From the NCBI GenBank assembly GCA_963556195.1, contig CAUVYP010001208.1, forward strand, positions 1,984,001 through 2,048,000: DNA of 64,000 nucleotides. The letters are read 5' to 3'. The position numbers and the translations under genes are program-made. The notes beneath the pieces were generated by a model. The model was not told where the DNA came from and did no database searches. It saw nothing but the letters and a program-made list of their open reading frames with translations. Each line of letters begins with the position of its first letter. Within the stretch, counting starts at the first letter, position 1. Shown piece by piece: positions 11,126 through 23,225 of this stretch. This DNA is from Sepiola atlantica (lineage: Eukaryota; Mollusca; Cephalopoda; Sepiida; Sepiolidae).

Positions 11126-11683
11126 TTAGCGCGTTTTAAAGTTGATATCGCTTTTGTTTATAACTTCCACATTTATTCGAATTGTGCAACGAAACTTTGC
11201 AGACAGTCTCGAATAGGCCCTTTCTACTGAAGTACCAAGTTTCAGAAGTGCAGCTCTTGTACTGCCGGAGATATGTCGACACAAACTGAATACGCAAAAC
11301 ATCAACAAAATTTAGCGCGTTTTAAAGTTGATATCGCTTTTGTTTATAACTTCCACATTTATTCGAATTGTGCAACGAAACTTTGCAGACAGTCTCGAAT
11401 AGGCCCTTTCTACTGAAGTACCAAGTTTCAGAAGTGCAGCTCTTGTACTGCCGGAGATATTTCGATACAAACTGAATACGCAAAACATCAACAAAATTTA
11501 GCGCGTTTTAAAGTTGATATCGCTTTTGTGTATAACTTCCACATTTATTCGAATTGTGCAACGAAACTTTGCAGACAGTCGGGGAGACACATTTCCTACT
11601 GAAGTACCAAGTTTCAGAAGTGCAGCTCTTGTACTGCCGGAGATATGTCGATACAAACTGAATACGCAAAACATCAACAAAAT
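11126..11683 (+). repeat. Three linking monomers (A, A, B)
   Basis: Two type A ggccctttc monomers, the first ending atgtcgacac and the second atatttcg, followed by a gtgtataac, cggggagacacatttcc type B monomer. They link module copy 2 to the long block that begins at 11684. Confidence 0.75.
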
Positions 11684-14475
11684 TTAGCGCGTTTTAAAGT
11701 TGATATCGCTTTTGTTTATAACTTCCACATTTATTCGAATTGTGCAACGAAACTTTGCAGACAGTCGCGGAGACACATTTCCTACTGAAGTACCAAGTTT
11801 CAGACGTGCAGCTCTTGTACTGCCGGAGATATGTCGATACAAACTGAATACGCAAAACATCAACAAAATTTAGCGCGTTTTAAAGTTGATATCGCTTTTG
11901 TGTATAACTCCCACATTTATTCGAATTGTGCAACGAAACTTTGAAGACAGTCTCGAATAGGCCTTTTCTACCGAAGTACCAAGTTTCAGAAGTGCAGCTC
12001 TTGTACTGCCGGAGATATGTGGATACAAACTGAATACGCAAAACATCAACAACATTTAGCGCGTTTTAAAGTTGATATCGCTTTTGTTTATAACTTCCAC
12101 ATTTATTCGAATTGTGCAACGAAACTTTGCAGACAGTCGCGGAGACATATTTTCTACTTAAATACCAAGTTTCAGAAGTGCAGCTTATGTACTGCCGGAG
12201 ATATTTCGATACAAACTGAATACGCAAAACATCAACAAAATTTAGCGCGTTTTAAAGTTGATATCGCTTTTGTGTATAACTTCCACATTTATTCGAATTG
12301 TGCAACGAAACTTTGTAGACAGTCTCGAATAGGCCCTTTCTACTGAAGTACCAAGTTTCAGAAGTGCAGCTCTTGTACTGCCGGAGATATGTCGATACAA
12401 ACTGAATACGCAAAACATCAACAACATTATGCGCGTTTAAAAGTTGATATCGCTTTTGTTTATAACTTCCACATTTATTCGAATTGTGCAACGAAACTTT
12501 GCAGACAGTCTCGAATAGGCCATTTCTACTGAAGTACTAAGTTTCAGAAGTGCAGCTTTTGTATTGCTGGAGATATGTCGATACAAACTGAATACGCAAA
12601 ACATCAACAAAATTTAGCGCGTTTTAAAGTTGATATCGCTTTTGTTTATAACTTCCACATTTATTCGAATTGTGCAACGAAACTTTGCAGACAGTCGCGG
12701 AGACACAGTTTGCTACTGAAGTACCAAGTTTCAGAAGTGCAGCTCTTGTACTGCCGGAGATATGTCGATAGAAACTGAATACGCAAAACATCAACAAAAT
12801 TTAGCGCGTTTTAAAGTTGATATCGCTTTTGTTTATAACTTCCACATTTATTCGAATTGTGCAACGAAACTTTGCAGACAGTCGTGGAGACACATGTTCT
12901 ACTGAAGTACCAAGTTTCAGAAGTGCAGCTCTGGTACTATACGAGATATGTCGATACAAACTGAATACGCAACACATCAACAAAATTTAGCGCGTTTTAA
13001 AGTTGATATCGCTTTTGTTTATAACTTCCACATTTATTCGAATTGTGCAACGAAACTTTGCAGACAGTCTCGAATAGGCCTTTTCTACCGAAGTACCAAG
13101 TTTCAGAAGTGCAGCTCTTGTACTGCCGGAGATATGTGGATACAAACTGAATACGCAAAACATCAACAAAATTTAGCGCGTTTTAAAGTTGATATCGCTT
13201 TTGTTTATAACTTCCACATTTATTCGAATTGTGCAACGAAACTTTGCAGACAGTCGCGGAGACACATTTTCTACTGAAGTACCAAGTTTCAGAAGTGCAG
13301 CTCTTGTACTGCCGGAGATATGTCGATACAAACTGAATACGCAAAACATCAACAAAATTTAGCGCGTTTTAAAGTTGATATCGCTTTTGTGTATAACTTC
13401 CACATTTATTCGAATTGTGCAACGAAACTTTGCAGACAGTCTCGAATAGGCTTTTTCTACTGAAGTACCAAGTTTCAGAAGTGCAGCTTTTGTACTGCCG
13501 GAGATATGTCGATACAAACTGAATACGCAAAACATCAACAACATCATGCGCGTTTTAAAGTTGATATCGCTTTTGTTTATAACTTCCACATTTATTCGAA
13601 TTGTGCAACGAAACTTTGCAGACAGTCGCGGAGACATATTTTCTACTTAAATACCAAGTTTCAGAAGTGCAGCTTATGTACTGCCGGAGATATTTCGATA
13701 CAAACTGAATACGCAAAACATCAACAAAATTTAGCGCGTTTTAAAGTTGATATCGCTTTTGTGTATAACTTCCACATTTATTCGAATTGTGCAACGAAAC
13801 TTTGTAGACAGTCTCGAATAGGCCCTTTCTACTAAAGTACCAAGTTTCAGAAGTGCAGCTCTTGTACTGCCGGAGATATGTCGATACAAACTGAATACGC
13901 AAAACATCAACAACATTATGCGCGTTTTAAAGTTGATATCGCTTTTGTTTATAACTTCCACATTTATTCGAATTGTGCAACGAAACTTTGCAGACAGTCT
14001 CGAATAGGCCCTTTCTACTGAAGTACTAAGTTTCAGAAGTGCAGCTTTTGTATTGCTGGAGATATGTCGATACAAACTGAATACGCAAAACATCAACAAA
14101 ATTTAGCGCGTTTTAAAGTTGATATCGCTTTTGTTTATAACTTCCACATTTATTCGAATTGTGCAACGAAACTTTGCAGACAGTCGCGGAGACACAGTTT
14201 GCTACTGAAGTACCAAGTTTCAGAAGTGCAGCTCTTGTACTGCCGGAGATATGTCGATAGAAACTGAATACGCAAAACATCAACAAAATTTAGCGCGTTT
14301 TAAAGTTGATATCGCTTTTGTTTATAACTTCCACATTTATTCGAATTGTGCAACGAAACTTTGCAGACAGTCTCGAATGGGCCTCTTCTACTGGAGTACC
14401 AAGTTTCAGAAGTGCAGCTCTTGTACTGCCGGAGATATGTCGATACAAACTGAATACGCAAAACATCAACAAAAT
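11684..14475 (+). repeat. 15-monomer block copied from 4051-6842
   Basis: At offset 7633 the ordered monomers of 4051-6842 are reproduced over 2792 bp. They include the tttcagacg variant, the tttgaagacag monomer, the full 7-monomer module, the catcatgcgcg junction near 13547 and the gcctcttctactgg monomer. A few single-base differences are visible, for example ctttacagac near 5797 against ctttgcagac near 13430. Confidence 0.85.
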
Positions 14476-15406
14476 TTAGCGCGTTTTAAAGTTGATATCG
14501 CTTTTGTTTATAACTTCCACATTTATTCGAATTGTGCAACGAAACTTTGCAGACAGTCGCGGAGACATATTTTCTACTTAAATACCAAGTTTCAGAAGTG
14601 CAGCTTATGTACTGCCGGAGATATTTCGATACAAACTGAATACGCAAAACATCAACAAAATTTAGCGCGTTTTAAAGTTGATATCGCTTTTGTGTATAAC
14701 TTCCACATTTATTCGAATTGTGCAACGAAACTTTGTAGACAGTCTCGAATAGGCCCTTTCTACTGAAGTACCAAGTTTCAGAAGTGCAGCTCTTGTACTG
14801 CCGGAGATATGTCGATACAAACTGAATACGCAAAACATCAACAACATTATGCGCGTTTTAAAGTTGATATCGCTTTTGTTTATAACTTCCACATTTATTC
14901 GAATTGTGCAACGAAACTTTGCAGACAGTCTCCAATAGGCCCTTTCTACTGAAGTACTAAGTTTCAGAAGTGCAGCTTTTGTATTGCTGGAGATATGTCG
15001 ATACAAACTGAATACGCAAAACATCAACAAAATTTAGCGCGTTTTAAAGTTGATATCGCTTTTGTTTATAACTTCCACATTTATTCGAATTGTGCAACGA
15101 AACTTTGCAGACAGTCGCGGAGACACAGTTTGCTACTGAAGTACCAAGTTTCAGAAGTGCAGCTCTTTTACTGCCGGAGATATGTCGATAGAAACTGAAT
15201 ACGCAAAACATCAACAAAATTTAGCGCGTTTTAAAGTTGATATCGCTTTTGTTTATAACTTCCACATTTATTCGAATTGTGCAACGAAACTTTGCAGACA
15301 GTCTCGAATGGGCCTCTTCTACTGGAGTACCAAGTTTCAGAAGTGCAGCTCTTGTACTGCCGGAGATATGTCGATACAAACTGAATACGCAAAACATCAA
15401 CAAAAT
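13545..15406 (+). repeat. 931-bp (5-monomer) tandem duplication
   Basis: Units 13545-14475 and 14476-15406 each hold a cttaaatacc type B monomer, a tttgtagacag type A monomer, a second type A monomer after a cattatgcgcg junction, the +1 gtttgctac monomer and the gcctcttctactgg monomer. The unit is 5 x 186 + 1. Differences include actaaagtacc in the first copy against actgaagtacc in the second, and tctccaatagg near 14930. Confidence 0.85.
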
Positions 15407-17082
15407 TTAGCGCGTTTTAAAGTTGATATCGCTTTTGTTTATAACTTCCACATTTATTCGAATTGTGCAACGAAACTTTGCAGACAGTCGCGGAGACACC
15501 TGTTCTACTGAAGTACCAAGTTTCAGAAGTGCAGCTTTTGTACTGCCGGAGATATGTCGATACAAACTGAATACGCAAAACATCAACAAAATTTAGCGCG
15601 TTTTAAAGTTGATATCGCTTTTGTTTATAACCTCCACATTTATTCGAATTGTGCAACGAAACTTTGCAGACAGTCTCGAATAGGCCCTTTCTACTGAAGT
15701 ACCAAGTTTCAGAAGTGCAGCTCTTGTACTGCCGGAGATATGTCGATACAAACTGAATACGCAAAAACTCTCCCCAAAATTTAGCGCGTTTTAAAGTTGA
15801 TATCGCTTTTGTTTATAACTTCCACATTTATTCGAATTGTGCTACGAAACTTTGCAGACAGTCGCGGAGACACATTTTCTACTGAAGTACCAAGTTTCAG
15901 AAGTGCAGCTCTTGAACTGCCGGAGATATGTCGATACAAACTGAATACGCAAAACATCAACAAAATGTAGCGCGTTTTAAAGTTGATATCGCTTTAGTTT
16001 ATAACTTCCACATTTATTCGAATTGTGCAACGAAACTTTGCATACAGTTGCGGAGACACATTTTCCACTGAAGTACCAAGTTTCAGAAGTGCAGCTCTTG
16101 TACTGCCGGAGATATGTCGATACAAACTGAATACGCAAAACATCAACAAAATTTAGCGCGTTTTAAAGTTGATATCGCTTTTGTTTATAACTTCCACATT
16201 TATTCGAATTGTGCAACGAAACTTTGCAGACAGTCTCGAATAGGCCCTTTCTACTGAAGTACCAAGTTTCAGAAGTGCAGCTCTTGTACTGCCGGAGATA
16301 TGTCGACACAAACTGAATACGCAAAACATCAACAAAATTTAGCGCGTTTTAAAGTTGATATCGCTTTTGTTTATAACTTCCACATTTATTCGAATTGTGC
16401 AACGAAACTTTGCAGACAGTCGCGGAGGCACATTTTCTACTGAAGTACCAAGTTTCAGAAGTGCAGCTTATGTACTGCCGGAGATATTTCGATACAAACT
16501 GAATACGCAAAACATCAACAAAATTTAGCGCGTTTTAAAGTTAATAGCGCTTTTGTGTATAACTTCCACATTTATTCGAATTGTGCAACGAAACTTTGCA
16601 GACAGTCGGGGAGACACATTTCCTACTGAAGTACCAAGTTTCAAAAGTGCAGCTCTTGTACTGCCGGAGATATGTCGATACAAACTGAATACGCAAAACA
16701 TCAACAAAATTTAGCGCGTTTTAAAGTTGATATCGCTTTTGTTTATAACTTCCACATTTATTCGAATTGTGCAACGAAACTTTGCAGACAGTCGCGGAGA
16801 CACATTTCCTACTGAAGTACCAAGTTTCAGAAGTGCAGCTCTTGTACTGCCGGAGATATGTCGATACAAACTGAATACGCAAAACATCAACAAAATTTAG
16901 CGCGTTTTAAAGTTGATATCGCTTTTGTGTATAACTTCCACATTTATTCGAATTGTGCAACGAAACTTTGAAGACAGTCTCGAATAGGCCTTTTCTACCG
17001 AAGTACCAAGTTTCAGAAGTGCAGCTCTTGTACTGCCGGAGATATGTGGATACAAACTGAAAACGCAAAACATCAACAAAAT
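14476..17082 (+). repeat. 14-monomer block matching 1816-4422
   Basis: At offset 12660 the ordered variants of 1816-4422 recur over 2607 bp. They include the actctcccc monomer (15768), the gctttagtttataac and catacagttgcgg monomer near 15985-16045, and the cggaggcac monomer near 16423. The region retains the two monomers deleted at 7217, so it descends from the complete form. A private change removes GATATC near 16541 (gttaatagcgc). Confidence 0.85.
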
Positions 17083-18013
17083 TTAGCGCGTTTTAAAGTT
17101 GATATCGCTTTTGTGTATAACTTCCACATTTATTCGAATTGTGCAACGAAACTTTGCAGACAGTCGCGGAGACACATTTTCTACTGAAGTACCAAGTTTC
17201 AGAAGTGCAGCTCTTGTACTGCCGGAGATATGTCGATACAAACTGAATACGCAAAACATCAACAACATTTAGCGCGTTTTAAAGTTGATATCGCTTTTGT
17301 TTATAACTTCCACATTTATTCGACTTGTGCAACGAAACTTTGCAGACAGTCGCGGAGACATATTTTCTACTTAAATACCAAGTTTCAGAAGTGCAGCTTA
17401 TGTACTGCCGGAGATATTTCGATACAAACTGAATACGCAAAACATCAACAAAATTTAGCGCGTTTTAAAGTTGATATCGCTTTTGTGTATAACTTCCACA
17501 TTTATTCGAATTGTGCAACGAAACTTTGTAGACAGTCTCGAATAGGCCCTTTCTACTGAAGTACGAAGTTTCAGAAGTGCAGCTCTTGTACTGCCGGAGA
17601 TATGTCGATACAAACTGAATACGCAAAACATCAACAACATTATGCGCGTTTAAAAGTTGATATCGCTTTTGTTTATAACTTCCACATTTATTCGAATTGT
17701 GCAACGAAACTTTGCAGACAGTCTCGAATAGGCCATTTCTACTGAAGTACTAAGTTTCAGAAGTGCAGCTTTTGTATTGCTGGAGATATGTCGATACAAA
17801 CTGAATACGCAAAACATCAACAAAATTTAGCGCGTTTTAAAGTTGATATCGCTTTTGTTTATAACTTCCACATTTATTCGAATTGTGCAACGAAACTTTG
17901 CAGACAGTCGCGGAGACACAGTTTGCTACTGAAGTACCAAGTTTCAGAAGTGCAGCTCTTGTACTGCCGGAGATATGTCGATACAAACTGAATACGCAAA
18001 ACATCAACAAAAT
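17083..18013 (+). repeat. Type B monomer plus partial 7-monomer module
   Basis: 17083-17268 is a plain type B monomer like those at 9451-9822. 17269-18013 matches the first four monomers of the 7-monomer module (offset 7446 to 9823), including cgcgtttaaaag near 17647. It then departs: the +1 monomer here ends gtcgatacaaac rather than gtcgatagaaac. Confidence 0.8.
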
Positions 18014-18572
18014 TTAGCGCGTTTTAAAGTTGATATCGCTTTTGTTTATAACTTCCACATTTATTCGAATTGTGCAACGAAACTTTGCAGACAGTCTCGA
18101 ATGGGCCTTTTCTACTGAAGTACCAAGTTTCAGAAGTGCAGCTCTTGTACTGCCGGAGATATGTCGATACAAACTGAATACGCAAAACATCAACAAAATT
18201 TAGCGCGTTTTAAAGTTGATATCGCTTTTGTTTATAACTTCCACATTTATTCGAATTGTGCAACGAAACTTTGCAGACAGTCGCGGAGACACATTTTCTA
18301 CTGAAGTACCAAGTTTCAGAAGTGCAGCTTATGTACTGCCGGAGATATGTCGATACAAACTGAATACGCAAAACATCAACAAAATTTAGCGCGTTTTAAA
18401 GTTGATATCGCTTTTGTTTATAACTTCCACATTTATTCGAATTGTGCAACGAAACTTTGCAGACAGTCTCGAATAGGACCTTTCTACTGAAGTACCAAGT
18501 TTCAGAAGTGCAGCTCTTGTACTGCCGGAGATATGTCAGTACAAACTCAAACGCAAAAACTCTCCCCAAAGT
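18014..18572 (+). repeat. Three monomers leading to an actctcccc junction
   Basis: An aatgggccttttc type A monomer, a type B monomer ending gcttatg, and an aataggacctttc type A monomer. The last ends gtcagtacaaactcaaacg followed by actctcccc (18560-18567). The actcaaacg form of the junction occurs only here and at about 19290. Confidence 0.75.
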
Positions 18573-20061
18573 TTAGCGCGTTTTAAAGTTGATATCGCTT
18601 TTGTTTATAACTTGTACATTTATTCGAATTGTGCTACGAAACTTTGCAGACAGTCGCGGAGACACATTTTCTACTGAAGTACCAAGTTTCAGAAGTGCAG
18701 CTCTTGAACTGCCGGAGATATGTCGATACAAACTGAATACGCAAAACATCAACAAAATTTAGCGCGTTTTAAAGTTGATATCGCTTTAGTTTATAACTTC
18801 CACATTTATTCGAATTGTGCAACGAAACTTTGCATACAGTCGCGGAGACACATTTTCCACTGAAGTACCAAGTTTCAGAAGTGCAGCTCTTGTACTGCCG
18901 GAGATATGTCGATACAAACTGAATACGCAAAACATCAACAAAATTTAGCGCGTTTTAAAGTTGATATCGCTTTTGTTTATAACTTCCACATTTATTCGAA
19001 TTGTGCAACGAAACTTTGCAGACAGTCTCGAATAGGCCCTTTCTACTGAAGTACCAAGTTTCAGAAGTGCAGCTCTTGTACTGCCGGAGATATGTCGACA
19101 CAAACTGAATACGCAAAACATCAACAAAATTTAGCGCGTTTTAAAGTTGATATCGCTTTTGTTTATAACTTCCACATTTATTCGAATTGTGCAACGAAAC
19201 TTTGCAGACAGTCGCGGAGGCACATTTTCTACTGAAGTACCAAGTTTCAGAAGTAAAGCTTATGTACTGCCGGAGATATTTCGATACAAACTCAAACGCA
19301 AAAACTCTCCCCACAGTTTAGCGCGTTTTAAAGTTGATATCGCTTTTGTTTATAACTTGTACATTTATTCGAATTGTGCTACGAAACTTTGCAGACAGTC
19401 GCGGAGACACATTTTCTACTGAAGTACCAAGTTTCAGAAGTGCAGCTCTTGAACTGCCGGAGATATGTCGATACAAACTGAATACGCAAAACATCAACAA
19501 AATTTAGCGCGTTTTAAAGTTGATATCGCTTTAGTTTATAACTTCCACATTTATTCGAATTGTGCAACGAAACTTTGCATACAGTCGCGGAGACACATTT
19601 TCCACTGAAGTACCAAGTTTCAGAAGTGCAGCTCTTGTACTGCCGGAGATATGTCGATACAAACTGAATACGCAAAACATCAACAAAATTTAGCGCGTTT
19701 TAAAGTTGATATCGCTTTTGTTTATAACTTCCACATTTATTCGAATTGTGCAACGAAACTTTGCAGACAGTCTCGAATAGGCCCTTTCTACTGAAGTACC
19801 AAGTTTCAGAAGTGCAGCTCTTGTACTGCCGGAGATATGTCGACACAAACTGAATACGCAAAACATCAACAAAATTTAGCGCGTTTTAAAGTTGATATCG
19901 CTTTTGTTTATAACTTCCACATTTATTCGAATTGTGCAACGAAACTTTGCAGACAGTCGAGGAGGCACATTTTCTACTGAAGTACCAAGTTTCAGAAGTG
20001 CAGCTTATGTACTGCCGGAGATATTTCGATACAAACTGAATACGCAAAACATCAACAAAAT
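18573..20061 (+). repeat. 745-bp (4-monomer) tandem duplication
   Basis: Units start at 18573 and 19318. Both have aacttgtacattt with gtgctacg, then gctttagtttataac with catacagtcgcgg, then a ggccctttc type A monomer ending gtcgacac, then cggaggcac. Both are preceded by the unusual actcaaacg plus actctcccc junction. Differences are single bases, for example agtaaagctt near 19254 against agtgcagctt, and tcgaggagg near 19957. Confidence 0.88.
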
Positions 20062-20433
20062 TTAGCGCGTTTTAAAGTTGATATCGCTTTTGTGTATAAC
20101 TTCCACATTTATTCGAATTGTGCAACGAAACTTTGCAGACAGTCGGGGAGACACATTTCCTACTGAAGTACCAAGTTTCAAAAGTGCAGCTCTTGTACTG
20201 CCGGAGATATGTCGATACAAACTGAATACGCAAAACATCAACAAAATTTATCGCGTTTTAAAGTTGATATCGCTTTTGTTTATAACTTCCACATTTATTC
20301 GAATTGTGCAACGAGACTTTGCAGACAGTCGCGGAGACACATTTTCTACTGAAGTACCAAGTTTCAGAAGTGCAGCTCTTGTACTGCCGGAGATATGTCG
20401 ATACAAACTGAATACGCAAAACATCAACAAAAT
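20062..20433 (+). repeat. Two type B monomers (gggg and plain)
   Basis: A cggggagacacatttcc monomer with tttcaaaag, similar to 16525, then a plain cgcggagac monomer with private changes tttatcgcg near 20248 and acgagactttg near 20311. They join the 745-bp duplication to the next block. Confidence 0.75.
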
Positions 20434-21736
20434 TTAGCGCGTTTTAAAGTTGATATCGCTTTTGTGTATAACTTCCACATTTATTCGAATTGTGCAACGA
20501 AACTTTGCAGACAGTCTCGAATAGGCCTTTTCTACCGAAGTACCAAGTTTCAGAAGTGCAGCTCTTGTACTGCCGGAGATATGTGGATACAAACTGAATA
20601 CGCAAAACATCAACAAAATTTAGCGCGTTTTAAAGTTTATATCGCTTTTGTTTATAACTTCCACATTTATTCGAATTGTGCAACGAAACTTTGCAGACAG
20701 TCGCGGACACACATTTTCTACTGAAGTACCAAGTTTCAGAAGTGCAGCTCTTGTACTGCCGGAGATATGTCGATACAAACTGAATACGCAAAACATCAAC
20801 AAAATTTAGCGCGTTTTAAAGTTGATATCGCTTTTGTGTATAACTTCCACATTTATTCGAATTGTGCAACGAAACTTTGCAGACAGTCTCGAATAGGTTT
20901 TTTCTACTGAAGTACCAAGTTTCAGAAGTGCAGCTTTTGTACTGCCGGAGATATGTCGATACAAACTGAATACGCAAAACATCAACAACATTTAGCGCGT
21001 TTTAAAGTTGATATCGCTTTTGTTTATAACTTCCACATTTATTCGAATTGTGCAACGAAACTTTGCAGACAGTCGCGGAGACATATTTTCTACTTAAATA
21101 CCAAGTTTCAGAAGTGCAGCTTATGTACTGCCGGAGATATTTCGATACAAACTGAATACGCAAAACATCAACAAAATTTAGCGCGTTTTAAAGTTGATAT
21201 CGCTTTTGTGTATAACTTCCACATTTATTCGAATTGTGCAACGAAACTTTGTAGACAGTCTCGAATAGGCCCTTTCTACTGAAGTACCAAGTTTCAGAAG
21301 TGCAGCTCTTGTACTGCCGGAGATATGTCGATACAAACTGAATACGCAAAACATCAACAACATTATGCGCGTTTTAAAGTTGATATCGCTTTTGTTTATA
21401 GCTTCCACATTTATTCGAATTGTGCAACGAAACTTTGCAGACAGTCTCGAATAGGCCCTTTCTACTGAAGTACTAAGTTTCAGAAGTGCAGCTTTTGTAT
21501 TGCTGGAGATATGTCGATACAAACTGAATACGCAAAACATCAACAAAATTTAGCGCGTTTTAAAGTTGATATCGCTTTTGTTTATAACTTCCACATTTAT
21601 TCGAATTGTGCAACGAAACTTTGCAGACAGTCGCGGAGACACAGTTTTCTACTGAAGTACCAAGTTTCAGAAGTGCAGCTCTTGTACTGCCGGAGATATG
21701 TCGATAGAAACTGAATACGCAAAACATCAACAAAAT
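20434..21736 (+). repeat. 7-monomer block matching 12987-14289
   Basis: At offset 7447 this reproduces ccttttctaccg, plain B, a ggctttttc-type A (here ggttttttc), cttaaatacc B, tttgtagacag A, the second A after cattatgcgcg, and the +1 monomer (here agttttctac near 21643). The cytosine-bearing catcatgcgcg junction of 13547 is replaced here by the aacatttagcgcg form. Confidence 0.82.
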
Positions 21737-22481
21737 TTAGCGCGTTTTAAAGTTGATATCGCTTTTGTTTATAACTTCCACATTTACTCGAATTGTGCAA
21801 CGAAACTTTGCAGACAGTCTCGAATGGGCCTTTTCTACTGAAGTACCAAGTTTCAGAAGTGCAGCTCTTGTACTGCCGGAGATATGTCGATACAAACTGA
21901 ATACGCAAAACATCAACAAAATTTAGCGCGTTTTAAAGTTGATATCGCTTTTGTTTATAACTTCCACATTTATTCGAATTGTGCAACGAAACTTTGCAGA
22001 GAGTCTCGAATAGGCCCTTTCTACTGAAGTACTAAGTTTCAGAAGTGCAGCTCTTGTACTGCCGGAGATATGTCGACACAAACTGAATACGCAAAACATC
22101 AACAAAATTTAGCGCGTTTTAAAGTTGATATCGCTTTTGTTTATAACTTCCACATTTATTCGAATTGTGCAACGAAACTTTGCAGACAGTCGCGGAGGCA
22201 CATTTTCTACTGATGTACCAAGTTTCAGAAGTGCAGCTCATGTACTGCCGGAGATATTTCGATACAAACTGAATACGCAAAACATCAACAAAATTTAGCG
22301 CGTTTTAAAGTTGATATCGCTTTTGTGTATAACTTCCACATTTATTCGAATTGTGCCACGAAACTTTGCAGACAGTCGGGGAGACACATATTCTTACTGA
22401 AGTACCAAGTTTCAGAAGTGCAGCGCTTGTACTGCCGGAGATATGTCGATACAAACTGAATACGCAAAACATCAACAAAAT
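21737..22481 (+). repeat. Four mixed monomers with private changes
   Basis: aatgggccttttc type A, ggccctttc type A ending gtcgacac, cggaggcac type B with actgatgtacc near 22212, and a ggggagacacatattctt type B monomer with a private +1. The middle pair resembles 16153-16524, and the last is unlike any other gggg monomer I see. Confidence 0.72.
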
Positions 22482-23225
22482 TTAGCGCGTTTTAAAGTTG
22501 ATATCGCTTTTGTGTATAACTTCCACATTTATTCGAATTGTGCAACGAAACTTTGCAGACAGTCTCGAATAGGCTTTTTCTACTGAAGTACCAAGTTTCA
22601 GAAGTGCAGCTTTTGTACTGCCGGAGATATGTCGATACAAACTGAATACGCAAAACATCAACAAAATTTAGCGCGTTTTAAAGTTGATATCGCTTTTGTT
22701 TATAACTTCCACATTTATTCGAATTGTGCAACGAAACTTTGCAGACAGTCGCGGAGACACATTTTCTACTGAAGTACCAAGTTTCAGAAGTGCAGCTTAT
22801 GTACTGCCGGAGATATTTCGATACAAACTGAATACGCAAAACATCAACAAAATTTAGCGCGTTTTAAAGTTGATATCGCTTTTGTGTATAACTTCCACAT
22901 TTATTCGAATTGTGCAACGAAACTTTGCAGACAGTCTCGAATAAGCTTTTTCTACTGAAGTACCAAGTTTCAGAAGTGCAGCTTTTGTACTGCCGGAGAT
23001 ATGTCGATACAAACTGAATACGCAAAAAATCAACAAAATTTAGCGCGTTTTAAAGTTGATATCGCTTTTGTTTATAACTTCCACATTTATTCGAATTGTG
23101 CAACGAAACTTTGCAGACAGTCGCGGAGACACATTTTCTACTTAAGTACCAAGTTTCAGAAGTGCAGCTTATGTACTGCCGGAGATATGTCGATACAAAC
23201 TGAATACGCAAAACATCAACAAAAT
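22482..23225 (+). repeat. 372-bp dimer (A-B) tandem duplication
   Basis: 22482-22853 and 22854-23225 are two copies of a dimer. Each has a gtgtataac type A monomer with ggctttttc (second copy aagctttttc), followed by a plain type B monomer ending gcttatg. It is the clearest example of a plain A-B dimer acting as the amplified unit. The second copy has aaaaaatcaac near 23024 and cttaagtacc near 23142. Confidence 0.82.

Noticed and set aside
22190..22230. Hammerhead ribozyme core, because some satellites encode one
   Set aside because: The conserved CTGANGA motif is missing from the consensus on both strands; the nearest sequences are ctgaagt and a single ctgatgt variant near 22211, without the matching GAAA and stems.
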